From Symbiodinium kawagutii (Eukaryota > Sar > Dinophyceae > Suessiales > Symbiodiniaceae), in the NCBI GenBank assembly GCA_009767595.1, contig VSDK01023723.1, positions 86,946 to 150,945 of the forward strand: a stretch of 64,000 bases of DNA, in the 5' to 3' direction. Under the pieces are notes generated by a model. That model saw nothing but the letters and a program-made list of their open reading frames with translations. It was not told the DNA's origin and ran no database searches. The first letter of the stretch is position 1. Each line of letters opens with the position of its first letter. A program made the position numbers and the translations under genes. Positions 33,900 through 45,400 of this stretch are shown piece by piece.

Positions 33900-35340
33900 A
33901 TTTTAGTATAAACTAACTATCACATGTCATACAGTGTATACACATGTGATGGCTGGCATTGTACGCTGTGGCACGATAATTTTGGTGTGTCCGGAAGCAT
34001 GTTTGTATATTTGTTTACAGGCATGTCAGTAGTTTGTACATGCATGTCAGCGTCTATGTTTTGATGCTTTTATGTAAGTACAGTGTGTGAGCAAACACAT
34101 ACATTACATGAATGTGTGCATATATTTGTACTTTTATAGATACATACGTACGGATATTCACGTATATGCACAGTGCACATACTAACTCACATACACACAT
34201 GTGAACATGGATTTAAAACAACGCCGCAACACATCTATAAACGACAACCATAATATTTGGACAGATGCAGAAAGGTACGTTTTAATAATATATGACAGAT
34301 GGAGTTGGATGAAATAGAAAGATAAACACCTCGTAGGTTCATAGAAAGACAGACTGTTCGATTGATTAGATAGATTAGATAGATCAGACAGGCAAGATGA
34401 TTGGACATATTAGACAGTCAGATAGAAAGGTTGAATGGACGAAGTAGTTTGGATAGATCGAACCACAATGAAAAGATTAGAGGCAGGTTGGATAGATCGG
34501 AAAGCTTAGATAGGTCAGATACATTGACAGATGTAACCCATGGATGATTTAGAAAGAAAGAACAAAAGAAAGATAAATAGATAGGTAAGTCAACAGACCG
34601 ACAGAAAGCCAGACAGAGACAGATCAATGTGTTGGTAGATCCGCACACGGAAGGACAGACAGTCAGACAGAAATATTCGTGGATAAGATCAGAGAAGGCT
34701 GGGTAGGATGGAAAAGATAGATACGTGCATAGAACACACACACACATACATGTGTATTTACAAAGATACACAGACACACCGCACACATAGGTACACACAT
34801 GCATGCATACATAGTTGAGTTTGTGCATGCATACACACACAATTGCGCTTCAGAGATAGAGATGAGCATAGGTACATTCACATTATATGCACATAAGAAC
34901 ACACCTATAGATGCATGCACTTATGCTGTGTGCCTACTTGTATGCTTGCATTCATGGATTCATGAATCCATGCATCCATCCATACATACATGCGCGGAAA
35001 CACAGAGGCAGGGACGCAGATACACAGATGGGCGGAGACATGATTACATGAATCATACACAGATTCATAGCTACAAAGCTGCACAGATGCATAGTGAATA
35101 GGTACATAGATTCATAGGGACATAGATGATGGATCACTGGATGCTACAAATAGGTGGATGGACGGACGTACGGACGGACGGACGGACCGACAGACTGCCT
35201 GACTGACAGACAGACAGACAGACTGACTGACTGACAGACAGACTGACTGACTGACTGACAGACTGACAGACAGATAGATAGATAGATAGCTATACACATA
35301 GCTACTTATATGCCTACGCTCATACACTCATGTAATCGAT
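33900..35340. repeat. Long tetranucleotide-derived low-complexity region
   Basis: ACATACAT, AGATAGAT, GACAGACA, GACGGACG and GACTGACT words dominate, densest at 35155-35290. Long frames on either strand (Cys/Tyr/Ser-rich) are by-products. Confidence 0.85.
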
Positions 35341-36386
35341 ACGCATCAGGGTCTTCATCAGATTTTTGTCTTCAAGCTAGGATTCGGACATAGAGGGTCA
35401 TGTGGTGAAAATCTAGGAATGTCTTTCCCCGCAAAACTATGTGAGGCGAAAGAGGACTGGATTGTTCAAAATACATGAAACATGTTGATTGAAGCACCAT
35501 GAAGTCTGTACTTGCCTTTCAAAATAGTTTGATCCTAGTTTGAGTCGATACGCATGTCATTGCATGTCTACAATTTCTATTCGTCAGCGAGCCAGGGGAA
35601 TGTCGACGCCGACGGCAAAGCCTGAGATCTTCTCTCCCAGGCACAGATGGGATCTGATTCTTCTCATTGATCAAGTCTTGTTACATCAGCAACCAACTTT
35701 TGGTTTCCGAGAATGCTTGCTTACTGGCGTTGGGATGCGGATTTCCTCATTTGTGGATCGAACAAACCCGAAAGGTGGTTCATTCAATGTTTCAAAGCAA
35801 TATTGTGGGATGTTTGGTGCCTTTTGTCGGCTACACGCGGGTTTCTCAAAATCAGGAACCCTCAAAAGTGGTTGGTTCATTACCGTAGATGCTTTGTAAT
35901 AGATGATTTGGGGATACCCCCATTTTGAGAAGCCACTATATGCGATTGGTTCTGTGCCTTTGCCCGTTTTTTGCCCTTGATGAACATGCCCACATGTCAA
36001 GTCTAGAGGTACCCTCAAGCGACAGAAACTGATTGAAGGTAACTTGCAGGTACCAGCGGTTGCATGGTCAGATGGGAACAGAGCAACGAACAGCACAGAA
36101 CCAACGAATGACAAACAGCAACCGAGAACCAACAAGCAACATATAACATAAAGGAGCAAAATCTCACTTGCCAGAAAGACTAGCCATCAAGAGCAACCAC
36201 CCTGAACCAATGACAACCAGCAGCCAACAAAAGCAGCAACAGCAATGCCCATGCAGTCACCCTTGACAGCCTCAGGCGTCCCGAAATGCAGGACGATTCA
36301 CCCAAGGCGTGGATGCAGCACTGGTGGTGCCCAGCTGCAAATTCAATTACATCAACTGACATATTTTCAGTGATGTAATTCAGTTA
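35341..36386. other. No gene assigned
   Basis: Overlapping frames at 35540-35930 are open in all three plus frames and on the minus strand. Typical text is GTGGTTCATTCAATGTTTC and TTTTGAGAAGCCACTA. A GC-richer patch at 35580-35640 (plus: RQRARGMSTPTAKPEIFSPR) could be an exon. Confidence 0.3.
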
Positions 36387-36421
36387 GTGACAGACCATTT
36401 ACATCAATTACATCAATTACA

Positions 36422-36803
36422 GCGCGTGACAGACCATTTTCTTCGAAAGGACTTTGTGCTTTGGTCGGTCTTTGTCCTTGCTGCGCTTGGGTTTGCATGT
36501 GGTTGTTGGTGGTGCGTTCGGCAGGATGCTATTGCTGATCAAGTGCTCCATTTTTTGAAGTTCCACCCCGAGGCAGCTGCTGGTTCCAATACGTCGGAAC
36601 ACTCCAGAGGTACATCCAGTGCAACTGGTGGAAACATCTGGAAGGGACTGATGAGATTTACTAATAAGCATTTCCCAAATGGTTTATTCGGGCCCCTGGC
36701 TTCGTGTTTAGCAGATATGGCACTCAGTCGCAGGCAACCAGACCTTTCTCTGGTCGATTGCAAGATATTTTTTTTCGTTTTGATCGGCCACATTGAATGG
36801 TGA
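36422..36803 (+). CDS. Candidate membrane protein exon, unknown
   Basis: After the acceptor CATCAATTACAG the frame reads RVTDHFLRKDFVLWSVFVLA then ALGFACGCWWCV, one clear hydrophobic helix, followed by a soluble part to the stop at 36801. The word GTGACAGACCATTT occurs just before (36387) and within the start (36426). The minus strand is also open here (174 codons), so strand is not proven. Confidence 0.35.
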
Positions 36804-36907
36804 GAATGAGTGACACAAAAAGACACCGAAAGGTCTTCTTGTGCTGAGTTTTTAGACTTAGAAGGGGAGTTTCGACAAGTTTTCACCATGCAAAGAGTCT
36901 CCTGCAG

Positions 36908-37010
36908 ATTCTCCAGCACCATCGCTTCTTCAAGAAGCAGCCGGGGATCTACGAGTTTGATGGTCGGGAATTGCGCGCCTGGCAACTCAGCTGGGGCGGA
37001 AGGAGTGTTC
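36908..37010 (+). CDS. Orphan exon candidate
   Basis: Follows GTCTCCTGCAG. It reads ILQHHRFFKKQPGIYEFDGR then ELRAWQLSWGGRSV and ends at a GT (GTTGAG). Strong protein-like text, no family recognised. Confidence 0.4.
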
Positions 37011-38038
37011 GTTGAGGGCCCGCTTGAGACCGTATGGTGATGACAGTGTGACACTAGTGGCAAATGAGTAGCTCATAAGTAGCGTATAGATGCATATAGC
37101 AGCTTGGTAGTTTTGACAATCCCTCTTGGAATAATTACCCGATGGGTTGACCACCGCAGCCATCTCTTTGAAATCAGCAGACTTGGTGCGATCTAAGCAT
37201 GGCGCAATGTTCAGTTTGGGGAATCGCATAATATGCGAACAAGAAACATTCCAAAACCAGAAGACCTACTTATTTGGGAGCCAAGAATTCGTCAGGTAAC
37301 AATGCCATTTCTGGACGCGGGAAGCAGCAACCAAGATGAGATATTGACTTTGTCCGACATGGTGGGAGTTACGGGCGGTAGTTTGGTGTCAACTGTGCAC
37401 ACGTGGCACCAGTACCCATGTCCACCAAGATTCTTTGGCATTTGGTATACCCCCGCATCCACCTGTTGTGAGCTGTGAAATGATTTTGAGATGTCCAAAT
37501 ATCCTTGATCTGTTTCCACCATGTGATGGAAAACCCCAGATAAGAGAGCAGACTTTCTAGATTGAAAAGCCCTCTTCTTGCTGATCCAAATCAGTTCTCT
37601 CCTTGTTTCATGATGTTTCATGAAGCCAAGTCGATCAGCTTTTGCGGTGGCTCGCAGTCAAACCTCCAACCTGAGACAGTTTGATTCCTCCACAACTCGG
37701 AGAGATGTGATACTGTGTGATACTTTGATTCATACCCGGCTCCGGTCACAAGCGAAGGTGGAGCAATCTGAACGAGGCCTTGCTGCGGCCTTAGTGATTC
37801 CAACAGGTAGGGGATGGTAGGGGTGTAGGGGGCAAACGCTCCTTTTCGATTTTACTGCTCTTGGATAGCCAGGTTGGGGCTACAGTAGCTGCAACCCGCC
37901 TACTCAAGAACAGTACAAATGATTTCTTTTTACACTGAAACGATGTGTGAAACGCACAGAATACGAAAGCGGCAAGGACATGGATTCACCTTCATGTGAA
38001 CCATGAGCCGATACCGCGACTGACTCAGGTGGTACAAG

Positions 38039-38239
38039 ATGGTCCTTTGCGCCAGCCCATTGTTTGGGGCTCAAGTGGGCATCTTCAGAGTCAGTGAAGA
38101 TCCAAATTTTCTGATGCTACTTCCATCGACCGGAACCTGCATCAATGTTGGGAATTGGGAGGCCGACTACATGGCCTGCTCAGAGAGGAATGCGGAGTAC
38201 GACGTGCAAGGCGCCAAGAAAATAGCAAGAAGATTATAA
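38039..38239 (+). CDS. Open frame, unknown
   Basis: Sixty-six codons ending GNWEADYMACSERNAEYDVQ then GAKKIARRL and a stop at 38237. The last 40 residues look protein-like, and an acceptor ATCTTCAG lies at about 38089. No family is recognised. Confidence 0.35.
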   Translation: MVLCASPLFGAQVGIFRVSEDPNFLMLLPSTGTCINVGNWEADYMACSERNAEYDVQGAKKIARRL

Positions 38240-38379
38240 AGGGATATTGTAAGTTGAAGGCAACTCAGTTGAGAGTAAATTGTCAAACGGGTCCCTTGTA
38301 ATTCGTACTCGTAAATACATAAAAAGGTGAGATGATCATAACCCATTAGCGACAGTACATAAAGAATCTGGTGATCTTA

Positions 38380-39150
38380 CTTCCTGCCAGTTCTTCGAAC
38401 ATGCCCGACCCTGCCACGACTCAAAACCAGTGAAACCCTGCCCTGGTAAACCTTCGAAGCATGAGCCGCCAACCATTGACTGTTTCTCTGTTGCTTGGTA
38501 GTCACAGGCACGCAAAAGCCTGCACCAGTAGCGAAGGATAACAACCCCAACATGCCTTGAATCAATCCAGGCATTTGGGCAGAGTCCACGAACAGTATCA
38601 TCATCGCAGTTTTTTTTGGTGGTTGATGGGAGATCCGGATACAGAGACGACTGGCTATTGACAGCAAAGTTTACAGCTTCATGGATCTCTCATTGTGGTT
38701 AGAATTGCTTACTTCCATCATTACAGGCTCCCATCTCTTGCTCCAGGAGTGAAGCTATTCCAGTAGCCTTGTGATACACACAGTCACATAAAGTAGGATA
38801 ATAGAACATAATATCACATCATATGAGATAAGAGAACAGCACATATAAGAACATAACATCATAGACTCATAGACCACAATGCAACATAAACAACAGCTAT
38901 AGAGCATAGCACTTGTATGAAATTAAACGCTGTGAGATGATGTAAGACCAAATTCAAACCTATGTTATAGTATGGTATGATATACAGTAACCATATATAA
39001 CCTAACACGCACACATACGGCAAGAAGATGTGATAAGATGTCATAAGACAAATATAAAAGCTTCGAACATGAAACAAGTTGGTTGACATTGGTGATATTG
39101 CATCAAACAATTAGACATTGAACAGTAGAAAATGAATATCAAGTTGAAGA
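38380..39150. other. Spacer
   Basis: A minus-strand frame of 96 codons at 38377-38667 contains a hydrophobic stretch (GLIQGMLGLLSFATGAGFCV) but lacks support. From 38760 the sequence is ACATAATATCACATCATA-type low complexity. Confidence 0.3.
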
Positions 39151-39239
39151 CAGCTATTAAGTAGCTATTAATAGCTATTAAGAGTTGACAAAAACACAAG
39201 TACTGTAGCTATTAACATAGCTATTAACTAGCTATTAAG
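39151..39239. repeat. AGCTATTAA repeat cluster
   Basis: Six copies of AGCTATTAA within 90 bp, ending about 90 bp before the start codon of the ubiquitin-like/RCC1-like gene. Confidence 0.9.
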
Positions 39240-39326
39240 GATTGACATCGCTATATTTTTTGTTGAATATAGCTATGACATAAGACATAGCCTTCATGAC
39301 TTGTTGGTTCTCCGCATCTCCTCGCC

Positions 39327-39409
39327 ATGTCCGTTGAAGTGGTGCTGCTGAGCGGCCGCGGGGCTCATGTGGCGTTGGAGCCTGGCATGGCCATTCAAGA
39401 GCTTCGGAG
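39327..39409 (+). CDS. RCC1-like gene exon 1 (ubiquitin-like start)
   Basis: MSVEVVLLSGRGAHVALEPG then MAIQELR; phase 2, donor CGGAG|GTGGCG. MSV..LLSGR is the usual opening of dinoflagellate proteins of this type. Confidence 0.85.
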
Positions 39410-42400
39410 GTGGCGAATGGAAGGGTGGGTGATGTTTCAGTAGTGAAATGAGGGTTAGTCATGGTGGTTAATACTGGTTAGTAATGGTTAGTTAGTGAAG
39501 TAGTTAACCAGTAGTGGTTAGTAAAATGTTAGGGTGATGTTCATTGGTGGTTAACATTGGTGGTTAGTACTGGTTAGTCATGTGAAATGAGGGTTACACT
39601 CCGGTGATCTAACACAGTAATGGAAGTTTTCTACCATTTTGTTAGGAAAACCCGCTTGGAAATCATCCCTTTATGGTTGATTTTCCATTGCCATGTTGGT
39701 TCACCAGAGGGTAGTAATGGTGGTTAGTAATGCTTAATTTGTAATGGAGCCTAGTAGTGGTTAGTTTACATGGGTGGTTAACGTTGGTGGCTAGTACTGG
39801 TTAGTAATGGAGGGTTAGTAATGGTGGTTCGTAATGCTTAATTAGTAATGGAGGCTAGTAGTGGTTAGTGGTGCTAAACATTGGTGGCTAGTAGTGGTTA
39901 GGTGGTAATGAAGTGATGTAATGAAGTTAATTGGTGGTGAAATAGCGGCCAATTAGTGGTTAATGGGTGGTTAGCACTATGACTATGAATGATGGTCAAT
40001 GGACAGTCAAGTGATGGTTTGTTAGTGGTTAATACTATGCTTAATTAATGGTGGTTAAGTAGTCGTTATTATTGTAACTAATTAATGGTGGTTGATGGTT
40101 GATAACGCATGGTCAGTGACGGCTTTGACGATAAACTAACTAATGTTTGATGTTTGATCATCATGATTGATAGCAGATGAACATAGTAGCTAACCATGGT
40201 CGAGATTTTAATGGTTGACAATCACCCTTTGATGTTGAATACGTGTTGGAATAGTTGATGAAGGTGGATATGATAATAAGTGTTGCTAATTAAGAATAGT
40301 CATTGGCTGATGCTCATGGCTGATCATAAAGAGCAATCATCAATACTGCTTGATCAGCTGGTTGTTTCTTCAACAGCTGGTTTGGTAGGGATCATACTTG
40401 ATGGGGTTGTCTTCCTCAGTTGCCCCCAAGGGAAACCACAGCTTTGGAAGCTACTCACTTTCAAATTGATATAAACGATGGGACTTAGTGGCTCGTGCTT
40501 GTTTCCCAAGAGGGGATGATCATGAACCGGTCAGTCTTTTTCGTGTTTTCAGATCTGTATCTATCTCATCTATTTATTTGTGTATATATGTATATATACA
40601 TGTTTCTATCTATCTATATATATATAATATGTATACATGCTTTTTTGCTATATGTCTCAGATGAATGGCACTGCTGAATCTATAGATATGTAGAGAATAT
40701 ATTAGAATTCTCAACCAGTATATTTCAGATTCATGTTATTTTCATTGCTTCCTGGCCTTGGGATGAACCCATCACTGATGAACCCATCACTGGCGCAGGA
40801 AAGCGGGTGAGCAACTGCAGATGCTGCTAGGACCTTTGGTCTCACCTAATGGGGTTGTACTTGAAGATACTTGGCAAGGCAAGCAGGGTCTGTTGGGCGA
40901 AAAGCAGCATGTGTATGTTTTTTTTGCAGAGGTAAAGAGCAGCAAATTGAAGGAGTTTAAACTGTTCACTGCATCTTCAAGTCCTTTTCACTGAAGGTGT
41001 TTACTGAAGCCAGGTGAAGCAGGGTTCAAGTTTGCTGCTTCATCCAAGGGGGAGAACGACGAGTTCAAATCTGCAAGGTGGGTATACCCACTGCATCCCA
41101 CTGCTCCCTTTGGCTTTCCAAGGATAGCCTGAGCGTGTCGGATGCGAAGCTGGAAGATGGAGATGTGCTGATGGCAGGTGGGACAGACATGTCCCGTCGC
41201 ATTTTGCAGAGGAAATGTCAGACATTGCCAGAGTCTGTTTGAAGAACACGTCACTACATCGGAGGATATGTCTTTTAGGAATGATAGGAATGTCACCCTT
41301 TGTCCCATGGACTACTTTCTATCAAAAAAACACTTCTGAACGAGTCACCACCAGCTTTGGAGAGGACTGTTGCCATTGCCTACATTGAAGCACCCGTTCT
41401 CAAACTAGTGTGCGTCAAATGAAGACTAAACTCATTCTAAGGAGGAAACAGTTTTGAGGGAAACTGTTGCAAGCAATGCGACTCTGCTTTCCAAAGGAAT
41501 ATCGCATGTTCTATGTTCAAAAGAACGTCATACCTGCTAGCAACGGCCTGAGGAAACATAGTACCCCAGGTTCTACCTCAGATTCTACACCGATAGCATA
41601 TGGATATCATAGCAAAAAGGCTCAACGTAAAAAACTACATTTTTTGTTAACCTATTCTCCTGTCAAACACCAAGGCTCGTTCATGTTCTCAAAGGAATAC
41701 AGCACTCTTCTTTCAGGAAATGTAGCTTGTGCCAAACCATTTTCTATAATCATACTTTATCAAAGACTGCTACATGTTCGAAACAGAGTGCTGCAATGTT
41801 TAAGGATGCACGTCAAAGGATTGCTGTATAAGGGATTACTGCACATGGTTGATGATGGTCGATTGTGTTGTTGACAAACTTAACCCCCATCGTCAATGTG
41901 ATAAAGATTCCCATCTGGCGAAAAGACGTTTCAAAATCTGCTTCTATTCTCAGATACTGTGAAGGAACACCGCATTCCTTTGCAAGGACTAGTGTGTGTA
42001 TTGAATGATAGCAATCTTCAGCATACTTCAGCTTGCGCTGCATAGTTTTGAATGGAAGTGTCCTTGATGAAGTGCTATTCTGTCTCAGAGGTATGGAAGG
42101 CTTTCAGTTCTTTCTAAAGCGGCAACCTAGTGCTCGACGAAGTACAGGTGTTCGGAAGCGAGCTGATCTTCAACTCACACTGTTCTGCCTTATATCCATT
42201 AAAAAAGCACCTACCTGTTGCTGTTGATGGTTACAACGATCGTTCGGATTATGATGAAAGCAGGTGTGAGGAATTGTGATCCGCCATCATGAGATCATCA
42301 ACCAAGGGCACTAGAGTTGCTTCTAGGGGCATTTTTCCTAGCTCAGTTGATGGGGAGACTTAACCAAAAATGGCTGAGCAGGTTGGGCCGAGCAGGCCAA

Positions 42401-45400
42401 ACCACTCGGGGAGTTGGATGTGTTGCACTATGCTCATTTTGGCTTGGTTTGGAGAGGATATATTTGTAGACTCCAGTTTAGCTTATATAGGTATACCGTA
42501 TATGTTTATATGTTTGTTTTGAATTCATATTTATTTATAATTGTCATATACATATTTTCCATGTATATTGTATACCCTCTCTCTCTATACATGTAATGCT
42601 ATGTATATACATATATACATGTTAACATATAAAGATCTAGGCAGTCATTTTGGCTCCAGCATAGGGCCCTTGTCCTCCCTGGCTCCAGGTGCATCTCGCG
42701 CGCTTTTGGTGTCCAACCGACATTGCAAGGCAGCTCAGCCCATCCGAAGTGCTGCAGTGTCTGCAGATGATTCAGATGATCATGTTGCAATGGTAAATCT
42801 TGTTGTCAGATTGGATCCACGCATTTTGAGACACTTTGGGTTCTATTGGCGGAATGTACCATTGATTGTGTTTGCGTGTGTCTGCTGCCAGTTTCTTGAT
42901 GATTTTTGTACCAGGTGATGTGTTTCTTGCTGCAGGGGCACTTGTGGTTTGTTGCATGCCCTCGAGGCATTTGCTCTGGTCTTACAAGGGAAAGTTCTGA
43001 CGTGGGGGTGGCCGACGTGCGGTGGAGATAGCAGCAGCTTTCTTGCAGGTGAGACAGGTTTTTGTCGATTGAGCAGAGCAGAAGAAAAAACCTGGGGATG
43101 GTGAAAACACTTGTGCAAGCACTAAAGAAAGGCAAACGGTCGATATACTGGCAATGGCAATGGTAACATCGAAAACGGTTAAGGATTGCCCTTCCCTATA
43201 TGTAGCATTATATATTGTGAATAGTGATATAATGATTGTACTAGCCATTATCCCTTAAGTATTTCGTATCAATCCGTCCATGTTACTGTGTCAGCTCAAG
43301 AGTTCGACGGCTGAGGCAAAGTGCAACACCTGCTACAAGACGTACAAGATGTGCAAGGCGGCTGGTCAACAGAGCAGGGTGCTGACCAAATTTCCTTTCT
43401 GTGCTGTGCTAATTTGCCACTTTCAATGGAATTCCAACAGTCATGTTCGGGCTTCAAGGAGATGATGAGGTTGGAGGTCCCAGTGTTTGGTGATGTTAAG
43501 ATACTTTCTGATCTCAACCCCGAGTTCCGGTCGTCAGCAACTCCCGTGGTGAGCAGAAGGTTCCTCGCTGGGCTTTGCTGCAGTAGTTGGCAGTGGCACC
43601 CAGGTCACTTGGCGATGAGGTGATAAGACATCTTTGTGCAGAGCGGAATTGTGATGCATCAAACCCAAAACCCTTACATTGCAACCCTGTTATTGAACAG
43701 GAGATGCCCATTGGTGGATAGGGTCATATGTTTCTTGACTTTCAGGTGAAATTGCTTAAGGGTTAGCACGAAAGCTGACACTTTTTTGTGATCCTTTGAG
43801 CATCCAATCTTTCTGACCAATCTACATGGGGCTGGTTGACGTGCCAACCACTGCTATGACCTTTTCAAGCCGAAAGGAGATCCGTAGTTGTGGAACACGT
43901 GCCCTGTGTAGGACGCAGGTCTAAGATGGAATCCAGCAACTGGCCACGCCTCAGTAGCTGGTGAGAAGGCAGCTTTCCAGAATGAGGGTAACCCCAGAAT
44001 TTGGTGCTTTCCTCAATTGCAAAACATATCTAAACATCAAGATACATCGAGCATCTTCGCTTTTGTTCTTCGGGAAATGCCAGATTGGCATAGATTGACA
44101 TATGTTGGCATATGTTGGCATGCTGCACTGCAGCTTTTTGGTGGTAGTTCAACGATTGAAGCATTGCGGGTCGCTTCCTGGGTTTGGCAATCTGCAGCGA
44201 CAGCCACAGCCACCACTGTCTCAGCAACAAAGGAGTGGCAACAACCACGACACTGACAAGGGAAGTGAGCCAACCGAACAAACAAAGCAAGCTGAGACCA
44301 AAACGAACCAAGCAACCAATGAAACACACAACCAACCAAGAACCGAAACAGCCACCCAACCAATAAACTAAGCAATCCACAGCCAACCGCTGACATCAAC
44401 CAACAAGAAAAACTCACAATACAACAACTATAGCAACATTTGCAGGAACAACGACAGCAACAACTTCGAAAAAACAATGACGGAAGACGTTGGCGAAGAG
44501 AGCCACGACAGAGTTGACAGCGAAAACGGCAATGACCGCAACCATAGCCACGATTACCAGAGCAACAGCAACAAGCGCAAACAGGAAAAGTGAAAAAAGT
44601 GACCAAAGTATCATGGGCAGTTCCCACCTAGTCACCCGGAGTCATGATCATGGAGCATCATTTCTTGTCACCTGGGATCACCATGGCAGTCTCTGGGGTC
44701 ACCTGGAGTCATCCACCGGGGCCCCGTTCTCAGGTAGTCACCTGGGGCGAAAAAATCTTCACCAAAAACCAGCCCTTGACGGAGCTTCACGGCCGAGCGC
44801 GCGTGGTGCGCATTGCCTCCAGCGAACGCGCCTTTGCAGCTCTGCTGGAGGATGGTCCCTGGGCGTGACGCGGCAGGGCTGGCCCCAGGGAGCACTGTCC
44901 TATAGCTCTTAAGGATTTGATTCAGGTGGAAATTCAGGTTTATTCATCTGACTTTGTTTTTTTTTTTTCATGTGATTTCTACCAGTGTGACATCTGAAAC
45001 TTTGAACTTCAATGGTTCGCCATGGCTAGAAATCACTTCTCCAGACATCGGGAGCAAAGCTCAAAGGGTTTGGGTCAGAAGTATCACGTGATTCCTATTG
45101 TTGGTCTGCTTCTTCAAGAGCATGGGCTTTGGCGGTTTCTTTATTGCGACACGTTTGCGCTGTTCTCAAAATGGAGCAACCTGAAGCATGAGGAGCAGCA
45201 ACGCTCGCTTCTGATTTGTTCCAATCAGCTTTGCATGTGTAGAGTTTACAGTATGACAGGGCTCAAAGCAAGCAAGGGTTGGGGCTTTCCGAGTGAAATC
45301 AATGATTTGTGGTTCCCTAAACGGATCCAAAACTTTTCGCACATTTTTACACATGTTTCCTTTAAATCATGATCCACATTTTCAGAGATGCTGCCGATTT

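Noticed and set aside
36539..37063. 174-codon minus-strand frame
   Set aside because: Overlaps two plus-strand segments with better splice context; composition not clearly protein-like. Kept as a doubt rather than called.
44037..44627. 196-codon minus-strand Cys-rich frame
   Set aside because: Lies in an intron of the RCC1-like gene; the Cys content comes from CAACAA/GCAACA low-complexity text, and two other frames are open too.
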